From an uncultured Acetobacteraceae bacterium (GTDB taxonomy: Bacteria > Pseudomonadota > Alphaproteobacteria > Acetobacterales > Acetobacteraceae), in assembly GCA_903924985.1 (NCBI GenBank), contig CAIYDT010000074.1:1-56261 (forward strand): a stretch of 56,261 bases of DNA, written 5' to 3'. The notes beneath the pieces are model-generated. The model ran no database searches. It saw only the letters and a list, made by a program, of their open reading frames with translations, and was not told the DNA's origin. The translations under genes and the position numbers were made by a program. Below are positions 17,512 to 25,362 of the stretch, piece by piece. Position 1 is the stretch's first letter. The number at the start of each line of letters is the position of its first letter.

Positions 17512-18336
17512 ATGACAGACTTGCAACGCCGCACGCTGCTGCAATCTGCGATGCTGACGCTCGGGGTCGGCCTGCTGCCGTCCGCGGCGCGCGCCGACAC
17601 GATCGACGACGTCAAGAAGAAGGGCAAGGTCGTCATCGGCATCCAAGGCGACAACCCACCCTGGGGTTTCGTCAACACCAGCGGCGTGCAGGAGGGTTTC
17701 GACGCCGATGTCGGCAAATTGTTCGCCGCCTATCTGGGCGTCACCGCCGAATTCATGCCGCTCGCCGTTGCCAACCGCATTCCGGCGCTGGTCACCGGCC
17801 GCTGCGACGTGCTGTTCGCGACCATGGCGATGCTGCCGGATCGCGCCAAGGCCGTGCAATACAGCAAGCCCTATGTGTCGAACATCATCACGCTGGTGGC
17901 CGCCAAGACCGCGACGGTCAAGACCAACGCCGACATGAAGCACTTCGTCATCGGGGTGCCGCGTTCCAGCGTGCAGGACACGCAGATTACCAAAAACGCG
18001 CCGGAAGGCACCGAAATTCGCCGCTTCGACGACGATGCCTCCACCATACAGGCGCTGCTGTCCGGTCAGGTAACGGCCGTCGGCGGCAACATGTTCTACG
18101 TCGATCGTCTGAACCAATCGAAGCCGGGCGTCTACGAGGATAAGCTGGAATTCACCCGCCTGCACAATGGCGCGTGTGGCCGCCTCGGCGACAAGGCGAT
18201 GAACACGGCGCTGAACGCGTTCATCGACAAGATCAAGGCGAACGGCGATCTGGCCAAGCCCTACATGAAATGGATGCACATGAACCCGCCGACATTCCCG
18301 GACACCGTCGAAGGCGTACCATTCACCGTCAGCTGA
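17512..18336 (+). CDS. Periplasmic amino-acid-binding protein of the ABC importer
   Basis: Family 3 solute-binding protein that delivers substrate to the two permeases. The signal peptide, MTDLQRRTLLQSAMLTLGVG, carries an RR pair resembling a Tat signal and ends at an ARA site. The mature domain shows GKVVIGIQGDNPPWGFVNTS and FDADVGKLFAAYLGV. ATG 17512 has AAGGAA upstream; the frame extends earlier but without homology. 274 residues is normal. The ligand cannot be read from sequence. Confidence 0.92.
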   Translation: MTDLQRRTLLQSAMLTLGVGLLPSAARADTIDDVKKKGKVVIGIQGDNPPWGFVNTSGVQEGFDADVGKLFAAYLGVTAEFMPLAVANRIPALVTGRCDVLFATMAMLPDRAKAVQYSKPYVSNIITLVAAKTATVKTNADMKHFVIGVPRSSVQDTQITKNAPEGTEIRRFDDDASTIQALLSGQVTAVGGNMFYVDRLNQSKPGVYEDKLEFTRLHNGACGRLGDKAMNTALNAFIDKIKANGDLAKPYMKWMHMNPPTFPDTVEGVPFTVS

Positions 18337-18357
18337 TTTTCAGGCCTAGATCCCGCC

Positions 18358-19119
18358 ATGTCCCAACCCGTCGCCGGCGAAGCGCCATTCATCCTGATGG
18401 ATGGCGTGGAGAAGTGGTATGGCGCGTTCCAGGCCTTGAAATCGATCGATCTGTCGGTCCGCAAAGGCGAAAAAATCGTCCTTTGCGGGCCGTCTGGATC
18501 GGGAAAATCCACACTGATCCGTTGCATCAACCATTTGGAGGCGTACCAGAAGGGGCGCATCGTGGTGGATGGCATCGTGGTCAGCGACAACATGAAAAAT
18601 ATCGACGCCGTCCGGCGCGAGGTCGGTATGGTGTTTCAAAGCTTCAACCTGTTCCCGCATTTGACCATCCTGCAAAATTGCACGCTGGCACCGATGCGCA
18701 CCCGCGGCGTGGACCGCGCCACCGCGGAAGAAACCGCGCGTCGCTATCTGGATCGTGTCAAAATCCTCGATCAGGCCGCTAAATATCCGGCGCAACTGTC
18801 CGGCGGCCAGCAGCAGCGCGTCGCCATCGCGCGGGCGCTGTGCATGGAGCCGAAGGTGATGCTGTTCGACGAACCGACCTCCGCCCTCGACCCCGAAATG
18901 GTGAGCGAGGTGCTCGACACCATGGTCGGACTCGCCGCCGACGGCATGACGATGATCTGCGTCACGCATGAAATGGGTTTCGCCCGTCAGGTCGCGGACC
19001 GGGTGGTCTTCATGGCAAAAGGCGAAATCGTCGAGGAAGCCGAACCGGAGGTGTTCTTCCGCAATCCCGTGCATCGGCGTACGAGGGATTTCCTCGGCCA
19101 GATATTGGCGAAGCACTAA
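18358..19119 (+). CDS. Amino-acid ABC transporter ATPase
   Basis: GlnQ/HisP-like ATPase that energises the importer. Walker A is GPSGSGKST (residues 44-52), the signature [15 protein letters not shown] begins at residue 147, and Walker B is [12 protein letters not shown] with D171/E172. The switch histidine is in [10 protein letters not shown]. Full length (253 residues). It is last of the four transport genes, and aroQ follows 16 bp later with its own strong Shine-Dalgarno. Confidence 0.95.
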   Translation: MSQPVAGEAPFILMDGVEKWYGAFQALKSIDLSVRKGEKIVLCGPSGSGKSTLIRCINHLEAYQKGRIVVDGIVVSDNMKNIDAVRREVGMVFQSFNLFPHLTILQNCTLAPMRTRGVDRATAEETARRYLDRVKILDQAAKYPAQLSGGQQQRVAIARALCMEPKVMLFDEPTSALDPEMVSEVLDTMVGLAADGMTMICVTHEMGFARQVADRVVFMAKGEIVEEAEPEVFFRNPVHRRTRDFLGQILAKH

Positions 19120-19135
19120 CACAAAAGGAGCCTCC

Positions 19136-19582
19136 ATGAGTCGCCTCGTCTACATGCTGAACGGTCCCAACCTCAACCTGCTCGGCAAGCGCCAGCCGCA
19201 CATCTATGGCCACGAGACATTGGCGGATGTGGAGCGGGATTGCCGAGCGCTGGCGGCGGAACTGAAGCTCGATCTGGTATTTCAGCAGAGCAATCGCGAA
19301 TACGAGATCATCGACTGGATCCACGAGGCTCGGGAAACGGCGTGCGGTCTGGTGATCAACCCGGCGGCGTTCACCCACACCTCGGTCGCGGTGCTGGACG
19401 CGCTCAATACCTTCGACCACCCGGTGATCGAGGTGCACATCTCGAACGTGCATAAGCGCGAGGAATTCCGGCACCGGTCGTTCGTCTCGCTACGGGCGGA
19501 CGGGGTGATCGCCGGTTGCGGCACGCTGGGGTATCAGCTTGGGCTGCGCCGCATCGCGCAGTTGCTCGACCAGGCAGCCTGA
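19136..19582 (+). CDS. aroQ: 3-dehydroquinate dehydratase, type II
   Basis: Third step of the shikimate pathway: dehydroquinate to dehydroshikimate. The 148-residue protein has the type II signature [17 protein letters not shown], whose Tyr is catalytic, then [26 protein letters not shown] and [15 protein letters not shown] with the catalytic His. AAAAGGAG lies just before ATG 19136. Placement behind an amino-acid importer is likely co-transcription rather than functional coupling. A REP-like element follows the stop by 2 bp. Confidence 0.96.
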   Translation: MSRLVYMLNGPNLNLLGKRQPHIYGHETLADVERDCRALAAELKLDLVFQQSNREYEIIDWIHEARETACGLVINPAAFTHTSVAVLDALNTFDHPVIEVHISNVHKREEFRHRSFVSLRADGVIAGCGTLGYQLGLRRIAQLLDQAA

Positions 19583-19584
19583 AA

Positions 19585-19698
19585 CCGTCATGGTCGGGCT
19601 TGACCCGACCTCCTTCTGCGGTACTAGGACGCGGAATCGCGCGAACGCCTCGTGCTATCGCTTCCTGAGATGGTCGGGTCAGGCCCGAACCATGACGG
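19585..19698. repeat. REP-like palindromic element, complete GGTCGGG variant
   Basis: Outer arms CCGTCATGGT (19585) and ACCATGACGG (ending 19698) are perfect inverted repeats around about 94 bp. The left arm contains the hairpin GGTCGGG-CTTGA-CCCGACC; the right arm contains a near-perfect TGGTCGGG-TCAGG-CCCGAACCA. The CTTGA/TCAGG loops match the copy between fmt and truA, so these are subtypes of one family. It fills the gap between aroQ and the next transporter and may act as a transcript end or stabiliser. Confidence 0.8.
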
Positions 19699-19744
19699 TG
19701 TGGCGAAGTGGTGCGGCCGCCCCAAAGCAGACACAGGAGACTCC

Positions 19745-20707
19745 ATGACCCATATCCTCACCCGCCGCACCCTCGGCGGTGCCGCCCTTGCCGCCTTTGC
19801 CATCGGGGGTGCCCGCGCCGCCGCACCGGATGAGATCCGGGTGGACTGGGCGACGTACAACCCGGTCAGCCTGATCCTCAAAGATCAGGGCTTGCTGGAG
19901 AAGGAGTTCGCCGCCGATAAGATCAATATCCGCTGGGTGATGTCGGCCGGGTCCAACAAGGCGCTGGAGTTCCTGAATGCCGGTTCTTTGGATTTCGGCT
20001 CCACCGCCGGGGCGGCGGCGCTGATCGCAAAGGTCAACGGCAACCCGATCAAGAGCATCTACGTCTTCTCTCGCCCCGAATGGACGGCGCTGGTGACGCA
20101 GAAGGACAGCCCCATCAAGGCCGTCGCCGACCTCAAGGGCCAGCGCGTTGCGGTCACCCGTGGCACCGACCCGCACATCTTCCTGGTGCGCGCCCTCGCC
20201 GGCGCCGGCCTGTCGGAGAAGGACGTCAAGCTGGTGCTGCTACAGCACGCCGACGGCCGCATTGCGATGGAGCGGGGCGACGTGGTGGCCTGGGCCGGCC
20301 TCGACCCCATGATGGCGGCGGCGGAGGTCGAGAGCGGCGCCCGCCTGTTCTACCGCAAGCCGGAGGCCAACACCTGGGGCGTGCTGAACGTGCGGGAGGA
20401 ATTCGCCAAGGCCAACCCCGCCTTGGTCAAGCGCGTGCTGACCGTCTACGAGACAGCCCGCAAGTGGTGCCTGGCCCACCCGGCGGAACTGAAGGCCAGC
20501 ATGATGGCGGCCACCAAGCTGGCCGATCCGGTGATTTCCAAGCAACTGGAACGGACCGATATCACGTCCGGCAAGATCGGCGCCGTGCAGGCCGCGACCA
20601 TCATCGAGGCCGGCAAGGCGTTGCAGGCCGCCGGCGTGCTGGACGACAAGCTCGACATGGCTTCCATCACCAACGGCATGATCGACCCGTCCTACCTCCC
20701 CGCATGA
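19745..20707 (+). CDS. ABC transporter substrate-binding protein, SsuA/TauA-like
   Basis: Periplasmic protein of the aliphatic-sulfonate/nitrate/taurine binding family. The N-terminus MTHILTRRTLGGAALAAFAI is a Tat-like signal with RR and an ARA cleavage site. The mature part shows VDWATYNPVSLILKDQGLLE, and SLDFGSTAGAAALIAKVNG is the classical SsuA block. ATG 19745 follows CAGGAGA. It ends in an ATGA shared with the permease. Substrate likely an organosulfur compound, by family only. Confidence 0.9.
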   Translation: MTHILTRRTLGGAALAAFAIGGARAAAPDEIRVDWATYNPVSLILKDQGLLEKEFAADKINIRWVMSAGSNKALEFLNAGSLDFGSTAGAAALIAKVNGNPIKSIYVFSRPEWTALVTQKDSPIKAVADLKGQRVAVTRGTDPHIFLVRALAGAGLSEKDVKLVLLQHADGRIAMERGDVVAWAGLDPMMAAAEVESGARLFYRKPEANTWGVLNVREEFAKANPALVKRVLTVYETARKWCLAHPAELKASMMAATKLADPVISKQLERTDITSGKIGAVQAATIIEAGKALQAAGVLDDKLDMASITNGMIDPSYLPA

Positions 20708-21459
20708 GGCCGACCGGGTTCATCATCCCGGTCGTCCTCGGCGTGGTATGGGAAGCCGCGGTGGACAGCGGCCTCGCCGCCGGGCGGCTGATGCCGCCGC
20801 CGTCGCACTTGCTGCACACCGCCATCGCGCTGGCCGAGTCGGGGGAGCTGTGGACGCATGTCGCCGCTACCATGACGCGGATCGGCCTGGGTTTCCTGTT
20901 CGGTGCCGTGGCCGGCACGCTGTTCGGCGTGCTGACGGGCGCCAGCGGGTTGGCGTTGCGGTTGCTGGACCCGACGATCCAGGCCCTGCGCGCCATCCCG
21001 TCGCTGGCCTGGGTGCCGCTGTTCATCCTGTGGCTAGGGATATTCGAGACCTCCAAGCTCGCGCTGATCGCCATGGGGGTGTTCTTCCCGGTGTATCTGG
21101 GCGTGCTGAGCGCCATCCAAGGCGTCGACCGCAAACTGGTGGAGGTCGGGCGGGTCTTCGGTCTGTCCACCACGGGCATCGCGTTTCGGATCACCGGCCC
21201 CGCCGTCATGCCCGCCTGGTTCGCCGCGCTGCGCACCGGCCTGGGCCTGGGGTTCATGTTCGTGGTGGCGGCGGAGCTGATGGGCGCGTCGGAGGGGCTG
21301 GGATACATGCTGCTGGACGGCCAGCAGATGGGCCGTGCCGACACCATCCTGGTGGCGATGATCGTGTTTGCCTTGCTTGGTAAAGCCTGCGACAGCGTGC
21401 TGGTGGCAATCAGCGTTCCGGTGTTGCGCTGGCAGGACACCGTGCGGGTGCGGCTATGA
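20704..21459 (+). CDS. ABC transporter permease, SsuC/TauC-like
   Basis: A 251-residue inner-membrane permease with about six transmembrane stretches. ALRAIPSLAWVPLFILWLGI and GVFFPVYLGVLSAIQGVDRK (the region of the EAA loop) are hallmarks of the SsuC/NrtB group, as is GLGLGFMFVVAAELMGASEG. ATG 20704 overlaps the binding-protein stop, and its own TGA overlaps the ATPase start, so the three are co-translated. Confidence 0.93.
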   Translation: MRPTGFIIPVVLGVVWEAAVDSGLAAGRLMPPPSHLLHTAIALAESGELWTHVAATMTRIGLGFLFGAVAGTLFGVLTGASGLALRLLDPTIQALRAIPSLAWVPLFILWLGIFETSKLALIAMGVFFPVYLGVLSAIQGVDRKLVEVGRVFGLSTTGIAFRITGPAVMPAWFAALRTGLGLGFMFVVAAELMGASEGLGYMLLDGQQMGRADTILVAMIVFALLGKACDSVLVAISVPVLRWQDTVRVRL

Positions 21460-22250
21460 CGAACCTCGCCATCAATCATGTGGGAAAAACCTACGCCGAC
21501 GGCACCGAGGCCCTGCGCGACATCCAGATCCGCGCGAGCGAGGGGGAGATCGTCGCGATCCTCGGCGGCTCCGGCTGCGGCAAGACCACCCTGCTGCGGT
21601 TGGTGGCGGGGCTGGACGTGCCAAGCGCCGGGACGATTCTGGTGGGGGGCGAGGCTCTGAGCGGCACCCACTCGGCGATCAGCGCGGTGTTCCAGGAGCC
21701 TCGGCTGCTGCCATGGCTGAAGGTCGGCGCCAACATCGCCTTCGGCGGACAGCGGCTTGAGGCCGCGGAGCGGCAGCGCCGGACCGAGGCGCTGATCGAA
21801 CGCATCGGGTTGGCCGGGTATGGTGCCCGCTGGCCCCGCGACCTCTCCGGCGGCCAGTCCCAGCGTGTCGCCATTGCTCGGGCCTTGATCGGGCATCCCG
21901 GGGTGTTGCTGCTGGATGAGCCGTTTTCGGCTTTGGACCCGTTCACCCGAGGCAGCCTGCACGAGCTGGTGCTGGGCCTGTGGGCGGAGCTGAAACCCAC
22001 CATCCTGATGGTGACCCACGACGTGGATGAGGCAGTGACGCTGGCCGACCGCATCGTAGTGATGAAACCCCGGCCCGGGCGGGTGCATGAGAGCATGCAG
22101 GTGGATTTACCCCGGCCGCGGGACAAGCTGTCCTCGGCGTTCGAGCTGATGAAACGCCGGGTGATGCGGGCGATCGACCGGTCTTTGGCGGACGACCGGC
22201 CGAAGGGACCTCGGGCGGTGGCGCCTGGGGGGACTTCGCCTTGGTTGTAG
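21456..22250 (+). CDS. ABC transporter ATPase, SsuB/TauB-like
   Basis: Energises the preceding importer. Walker A is GGSGCGKTT with K43; the Q-loop is VFQEPRLLPWL; the signature is [15 protein letters not shown]; Walker B is VLLLDEPFSALD; and the switch His is in VTHDVDEAV. The FQEPRLLPW wording is typical of SsuB/TauB. 264 residues, start ATG 21456 in the ATGA overlap. The last ~20 residues (KGPRAVAPGGTSPWL) are an unconserved-looking tail that leads into a repeat-rich gene-free region. Confidence 0.94.
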   Translation: MTNLAINHVGKTYADGTEALRDIQIRASEGEIVAILGGSGCGKTTLLRLVAGLDVPSAGTILVGGEALSGTHSAISAVFQEPRLLPWLKVGANIAFGGQRLEAAERQRRTEALIERIGLAGYGARWPRDLSGGQSQRVAIARALIGHPGVLLLDEPFSALDPFTRGSLHELVLGLWAELKPTILMVTHDVDEAVTLADRIVVMKPRPGRVHESMQVDLPRPRDKLSSAFELMKRRVMRAIDRSLADDRPKGPRAVAPGGTSPWL

Positions 22251-22258
22251 GGGGCGGG

Positions 22259-22284
22259 TCGGCATCGCTTCACGGTGCATAGGC
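22259..22284. repeat. Dispersed repeat, copy 1 (TCGGCATCGCTTCACGGTGC)
   Basis: First of four related copies in this gap. It reads TCGGCATCGCTTCACGGTGC followed by ATAGGC. Copy starts are at about 22259, 22350, 22543 and 22640, giving spacings near 91, 193 and 97 bp, as if one unit in a ~96-bp period were replaced by the REP-like insert. Read on the minus strand the motif encodes PMHREAMP, which makes spurious repetitive ORFs. Confidence 0.65.
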
Positions 22285-22349
22285 TTCCATGCGGGCTGGA
22301 GGGGTTCCATTTGCCGCGCCGCCAAACAGGTTTCGCGCGACGGGCGCGG

Positions 22350-22376
22350 AGTCGGCATTGTCTCAGGTTGCATGGA
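22350..22376. repeat. Dispersed repeat, copy 2 (degenerate)
   Basis: TCGGCATTGTCTCAGGTTGC followed by ATGGAC. It keeps the TCGGCAT start, the CTCA core and the TTGCAT end of copy 1, but about a quarter of its bases differ. Confidence 0.4.
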
Positions 22377-22440
22377 CGTTTGCGCGGGATGACCCATCCC
22401 CCTCCAGGCGGATTGCATTTGGGACCCGGCCCTCTCTTTT

Positions 22441-22480
22441 CCGTCATCCTCGGACTTGACCCGAGGACCGCCGTCAGCAC
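22441..22480. repeat. REP-like half element
   Basis: CCGTCATCCTCGGACTTGAC followed by CCGAGGACCGCCGTCAGCAC: one arm of the REP-like family, with the small hairpin CCTCGGA-CTTGA-CCCGAGG (one mismatch). The opposite arm found at 4181-4269 is missing. It interrupts the spacing of the other repeat family in this gap. Confidence 0.7.
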
Positions 22481-22542
22481 CGGCCTTGAAGCAGCCGCTG
22501 GAATTCACGGCGCCCGTCTTCGTAAGGCAATACATCTTTGCC

Positions 22543-22572
22543 TTCGGCACCGGCTCACGGTGCATAGGCATC
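22543..22572. repeat. Dispersed repeat, copy 3
   Basis: TTCGGCACCGGCTCACGGTG followed by CATAGGCATC. The stretch CTCACGGTGCATAGGC is shared with copy 1 except for one base. It lies 97 bp before copy 4. Confidence 0.6.
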
Positions 22573-22639
22573 TGAGCGAGGTGCGGAACCGTGGTCTTCT
22601 CCCCCCGTGTCACCGCTCCTTCATCGACAGCCCACGACG

Positions 22640-22660
22640 TCGGCATCGCTTCACGGTGCA
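22640..22660. repeat. Dispersed repeat, copy 4
   Basis: GTCGGCATCGCTTCACGGTG followed by CA, identical to copy 1 over its first 20 bases. It diverges at AGGGGGGTTTGG, where the long inverted repeat begins. Confidence 0.6.
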
Positions 22661-22668
22661 AGGGGGGT

Positions 22669-22733
22669 TTGGTCCGCGGATTTTTCGGCGTATCCCGTTG
22701 GACGCTGAAAAATCTTCGGAATGCGCGGACCAA
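22669..22733. repeat. Long two-segment inverted repeat (hairpin)
   Basis: Outer arms TTGGTCCGCG (22669-22678) and CGCGGACCAA (22724-22733) pair perfectly. The immediately inner arms GATTTTTC (22679-22686) and GAAAAATC (22707-22714) also pair perfectly. A 9-base bulge lies on the right side only. This 18-pair stem is much stronger than chance in this gap. It could be a structured RNA, a transcript end, or a small non-autonomous element. Confidence 0.7.
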
Positions 22734-23085
22734 TGAGGGCACTATGCACACAGTTCGTCGGGGACGACCGGGAGTAGGCACCGCGCACCGCGGCGAAATG
22801 TAGGTTCATGCTACGTTCCTACTCTATTGCCAGGCATCTGGGCAAGATTTTTGAGACGACCTTTCGTGCCAGGCCCACTCCCAGCGCAGTCACGTCATCC
22901 TGATTGAATAATGGGGCGGGCTCCGATGCCTTGAATGGCAGGCATGCGCCGCCACATGGAGGGCATATGGGAATTGTGCGGGTTCAGCTACCGGACGACC
23001 TCAGGTCGATCATCGACCGACAGGTTGGCCCCGCGCCGCCCCCCCATTGCCTCACCGCCATCCCGCTGCCAGGGTCCGCCGCATC

Positions 23086-23964
23086 ATGCATTACATCCTG
23101 ACTCTGGTCGCAAACCGGGAAGCGGCATCGCTCACCCCGGCCCTTATCAACCGCGTCCGCGACGCCTTGCGCGCCGGCATGCCGGTCATCCTCTCGCCTG
23201 GGGAGGCCGCCGATATCCCCCTGACCGCCGCGCCCGACATGGACCTCGTGCGCGCCGCGCTGGAAGACGCGCCGGTGGACGCCATCCCGGTCCGGCCGCG
23301 CGGGCGGCGTAAGGGGCTGCTGATCGCCGACATGGACAGCACCATCGTCACCGGTGAGACCCTGGACGAACTCGCCGTCATCGCCGGCATCGGCGAGAAG
23401 ATCGCCGCGATCACTGCCCGGGCGATGAACGGGGAACTGGACTTCAAGGACGCTTTGCGGGAACGCGTCGGCATGCTGAAGGGCCTGCCGGTCGAGGCGC
23501 TGGACCAAACCTGGGAACGCATCCGCCTGACCCCAGGCGCCGCCGACCTGGTCGCCACGATGCGGGCGCATGGGGCGTTGACGGCCCTGATCTCCGGCGG
23601 TTTCACCTTCTTCACCGGCCGGGTCGCGGCGCAGGTGGGGTTCGACATGCACCGCTCCAACGAGCTGCTGCACGCGGACGGGGTGCTGCTGGGGCAGGTA
23701 CAGGAACCGATCCTGGATCGCACCGCCAAGCTGGATGCGCTCCGCGACCTCGCGGCCGAACGCGGCGTGCAGCTCAAGGCCACACTCGCGGTCGGCGACG
23801 GCGCCAACGATCTGGATATGCTGCGGGAGGCCGGGTTGGGCGTTGCCTACCACGCCAAGCCCATCGTCGCGGCCGAGGCGCGTGCCAGGGTCGATCACGC
23901 CGATCTGCGCGCGTTGCTGTTCGCGCAGGGCTACCGTGCGGCGGATATTACCGGAACAGCGTGA
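23086..23964 (+). CDS. serB: Phosphoserine phosphatase
   Basis: Final step of serine synthesis: phosphoserine to serine. HAD-family motif I is IADMDSTIVTGE with D82 and D84 as nucleophile and acid; motif II is LISGGFTFF; motif III/IV is VGDGANDLDML. An N-terminal ~75-residue domain resembles the regulatory extension of bacterial SerB proteins. ATG 23086 is used; an upstream TTG at 23047 is in frame but lacks homology. 292 residues. Its TGA directly abuts the convergent SPFH-like gene. Confidence 0.95.
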   Translation: MHYILTLVANREAASLTPALINRVRDALRAGMPVILSPGEAADIPLTAAPDMDLVRAALEDAPVDAIPVRPRGRRKGLLIADMDSTIVTGETLDELAVIAGIGEKIAAITARAMNGELDFKDALRERVGMLKGLPVEALDQTWERIRLTPGAADLVATMRAHGALTALISGGFTFFTGRVAAQVGFDMHRSNELLHADGVLLGQVQEPILDRTAKLDALRDLAAERGVQLKATLAVGDGANDLDMLREAGLGVAYHAKPIVAAEARARVDHADLRALLFAQGYRAADITGTA

Positions 23965-25182
23965 TCAGTGCGCCGGCGGTGGCGGGTTGCCGGTCTTGAG
24001 CAACGTCCCCAGCAGCCCACCCAGATCCGGCGGCAACCCGACGATCGTGGTGGGCAGCTTGCCGTCGCTGTGATCGCCGAACGACCGTAGCGCGTGTGCC
24101 GCCGCCAGCTTCTGGATGGTATCGGCGTAGGGCGCCAGCGCGGTCGCGATTTCCTTGTCTTGCGACGCGATGTAGCGCCGGTTCACCGCGTCCTGCACGT
24201 CCTTGTCGAAGCCGAACGTGTCGGCCCAGCCCAGGAAATCCATGGAGATCCCGACGGACGCGAAATACTCGATCGCGTTCTTGCGCACCGTTTCGATGAT
24301 CTGGTTGGCCTCGGAATTGGCCTTGTCGAAGTTCCTGGCGGTGATCTCGGCGCAAACCAGGGTTTGCACCTTCTTGCGTCCGACGTCGTCCATCACCTCC
24401 GCCAGCCGGCGGCTGTAATAGACCGAGGTGAAGATGACAGTCGGACTGGTCCGGTCGCCGGAGATCGGCAGCACGCCGAACCGGTACAAATATTTTGCCG
24501 CGTTCGCCTCCGGCACCGACGCACCGATCGAGATGCCGACGGTCACGTTCAACCCCTCGCTGGTCTGGCAGGGGAAGCCTTCCTTCTTTTTCGACGTGCC
24601 GCGATCCGTCGCGTCAACCCACTCGCGGGAGTAGGGGGTGCGGTCGACGATGATCAGCCGCCCGGAGGGGACGTAGAAATCGAAGAACCCACCGGAGCCT
24701 TGCAGCTTCGTGTGGGGAACGATGAACCGTTTCAGCGGTATCTTGTTGGCGTTGAGGTAAGCCTCCGACTCGAACTGCGCCTGACCGTCCTTGTTGGCGC
24801 CGGCATCGGGGATCCAGAACGCCGATTCGTTCGGCAGGATGGTATAGGCCTCGGTGTAGTCGGTCTTGTCATAATAGGCCTGGGCCGAAGCGGTCCCGAG
24901 CAGCAGGCATAAGGCGGCGGCCATCGTGCGGCCGGCCAGGCGCTGCCGGATCGGCCCCCACCAGATCAACAGCAGCACGACAAGCAGAACGATCGCCGGC
25001 AACGCGCCCAACTGTCCGTAGATGCCCATACGGACCGATGCCACGACAAAGGAGCTGTCGCTGTTCTCGAACTGTCCGCCAGCGGCCTGGCCCGACGCGA
25101 TCAGCAGTCGCGGCGTGGCCAGGATCATGGCCGTTTCGTACAGTCCGATCGCGACCAAAGAGCCGATGATGCGTCCCAACAA
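23965..25182 (-). CDS. Membrane-anchored SPFH/Band 7-like protein
   Basis: A 405-residue protein whose core resembles Band 7/SPFH proteins: GRLIIVDRTPYSREWVDATD, then LNVTVGISIGASVPEANAAK, a central FTSVYYSRRLAEVMDDVGRK and an alanine-rich helix TARNFDKANSEANQIIETVR. The N-terminus has two hydrophobic segments (about residues 1-25 and 55-75) and then a signal-like segment RTMAAALCLLLGTASAQA, an unusual topology. It sits beside degP and hflKC, so it may be another scaffold acting in inner-membrane quality control. The family call is from pattern, not search. Confidence 0.7.
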   Translation of the reverse strand: MLGRIIGSLVAIGLYETAMILATPRLLIASGQAAGGQFENSDSSFVVASVRMGIYGQLGALPAIVLLVVLLLIWWGPIRQRLAGRTMAAALCLLLGTASAQAYYDKTDYTEAYTILPNESAFWIPDAGANKDGQAQFESEAYLNANKIPLKRFIVPHTKLQGSGGFFDFYVPSGRLIIVDRTPYSREWVDATDRGTSKKKEGFPCQTSEGLNVTVGISIGASVPEANAAKYLYRFGVLPISGDRTSPTVIFTSVYYSRRLAEVMDDVGRKKVQTLVCAEITARNFDKANSEANQIIETVRKNAIEYFASVGISMDFLGWADTFGFDKDVQDAVNRRYIASQDKEIATALAPYADTIQKLAAAHALRSFGDHSDGKLPTTIVGLPPDLGGLLGTLLKTGNPPPPAH

Positions 25183-25208
25183 GGTCTCTCTCCCTTCCCG
25201 GCGTCGTG

Positions 25209-25273
25209 CCCCCGGGCCGTTCCCCCGGGCCGTTCCCCCGGGCCGTTCCCCCGGGCCGTTCCCCCGGGCCGTT
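25209..25273. repeat. Five perfect tandem copies of a 13-bp unit
   Basis: CCCCCGGGCCGTT is repeated five times without a mismatch (25209, 25222, 25235, 25248, 25261). Each unit contains the palindrome CCCGGG. The array begins 26 bp upstream of the SPFH-like gene's start codon (minus strand), so it is in its leader or promoter. Copy number is likely to vary by slippage. Not a CRISPR: there are no spacers. Confidence 0.9.
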
Positions 25274-25362
25274 CGTTGACGATCCAGGTTTATAGGGTTT
25301 CGGGACCTGTCATGTCATCTGTCATTTTACGCGCCGCGGAGAGGTCTCCCTGAGGCGCGGGC

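Larger units (their letters stand above)
22251..23085. other. 835-bp gene-free region with repeats and hairpins
   Basis: No convincing gene on either strand; the open frames have repetitive or low-information products. It holds four related copies of a motif around TCGGCATCGCTTCACGGTGC, one REP-like half element (22441), and a long inverted repeat (22669-22733), each listed separately. The last 350 bp before serB show only a short GTAGG/CCTAC inverted pair and should carry the serB promoter. Confidence 0.6.

Noticed and set aside
22107..22781. 224-codon minus-strand frame with repeated PMHREAMP
   Set aside because: Overlaps the ssuB-like gene and arises from the DNA repeats; not protein-like. 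The repeats themselves are reported.
25209..25273. CRISPR array
   Set aside because: Units of 13 bp are directly adjacent with no spacers, so it is a simple tandem repeat.
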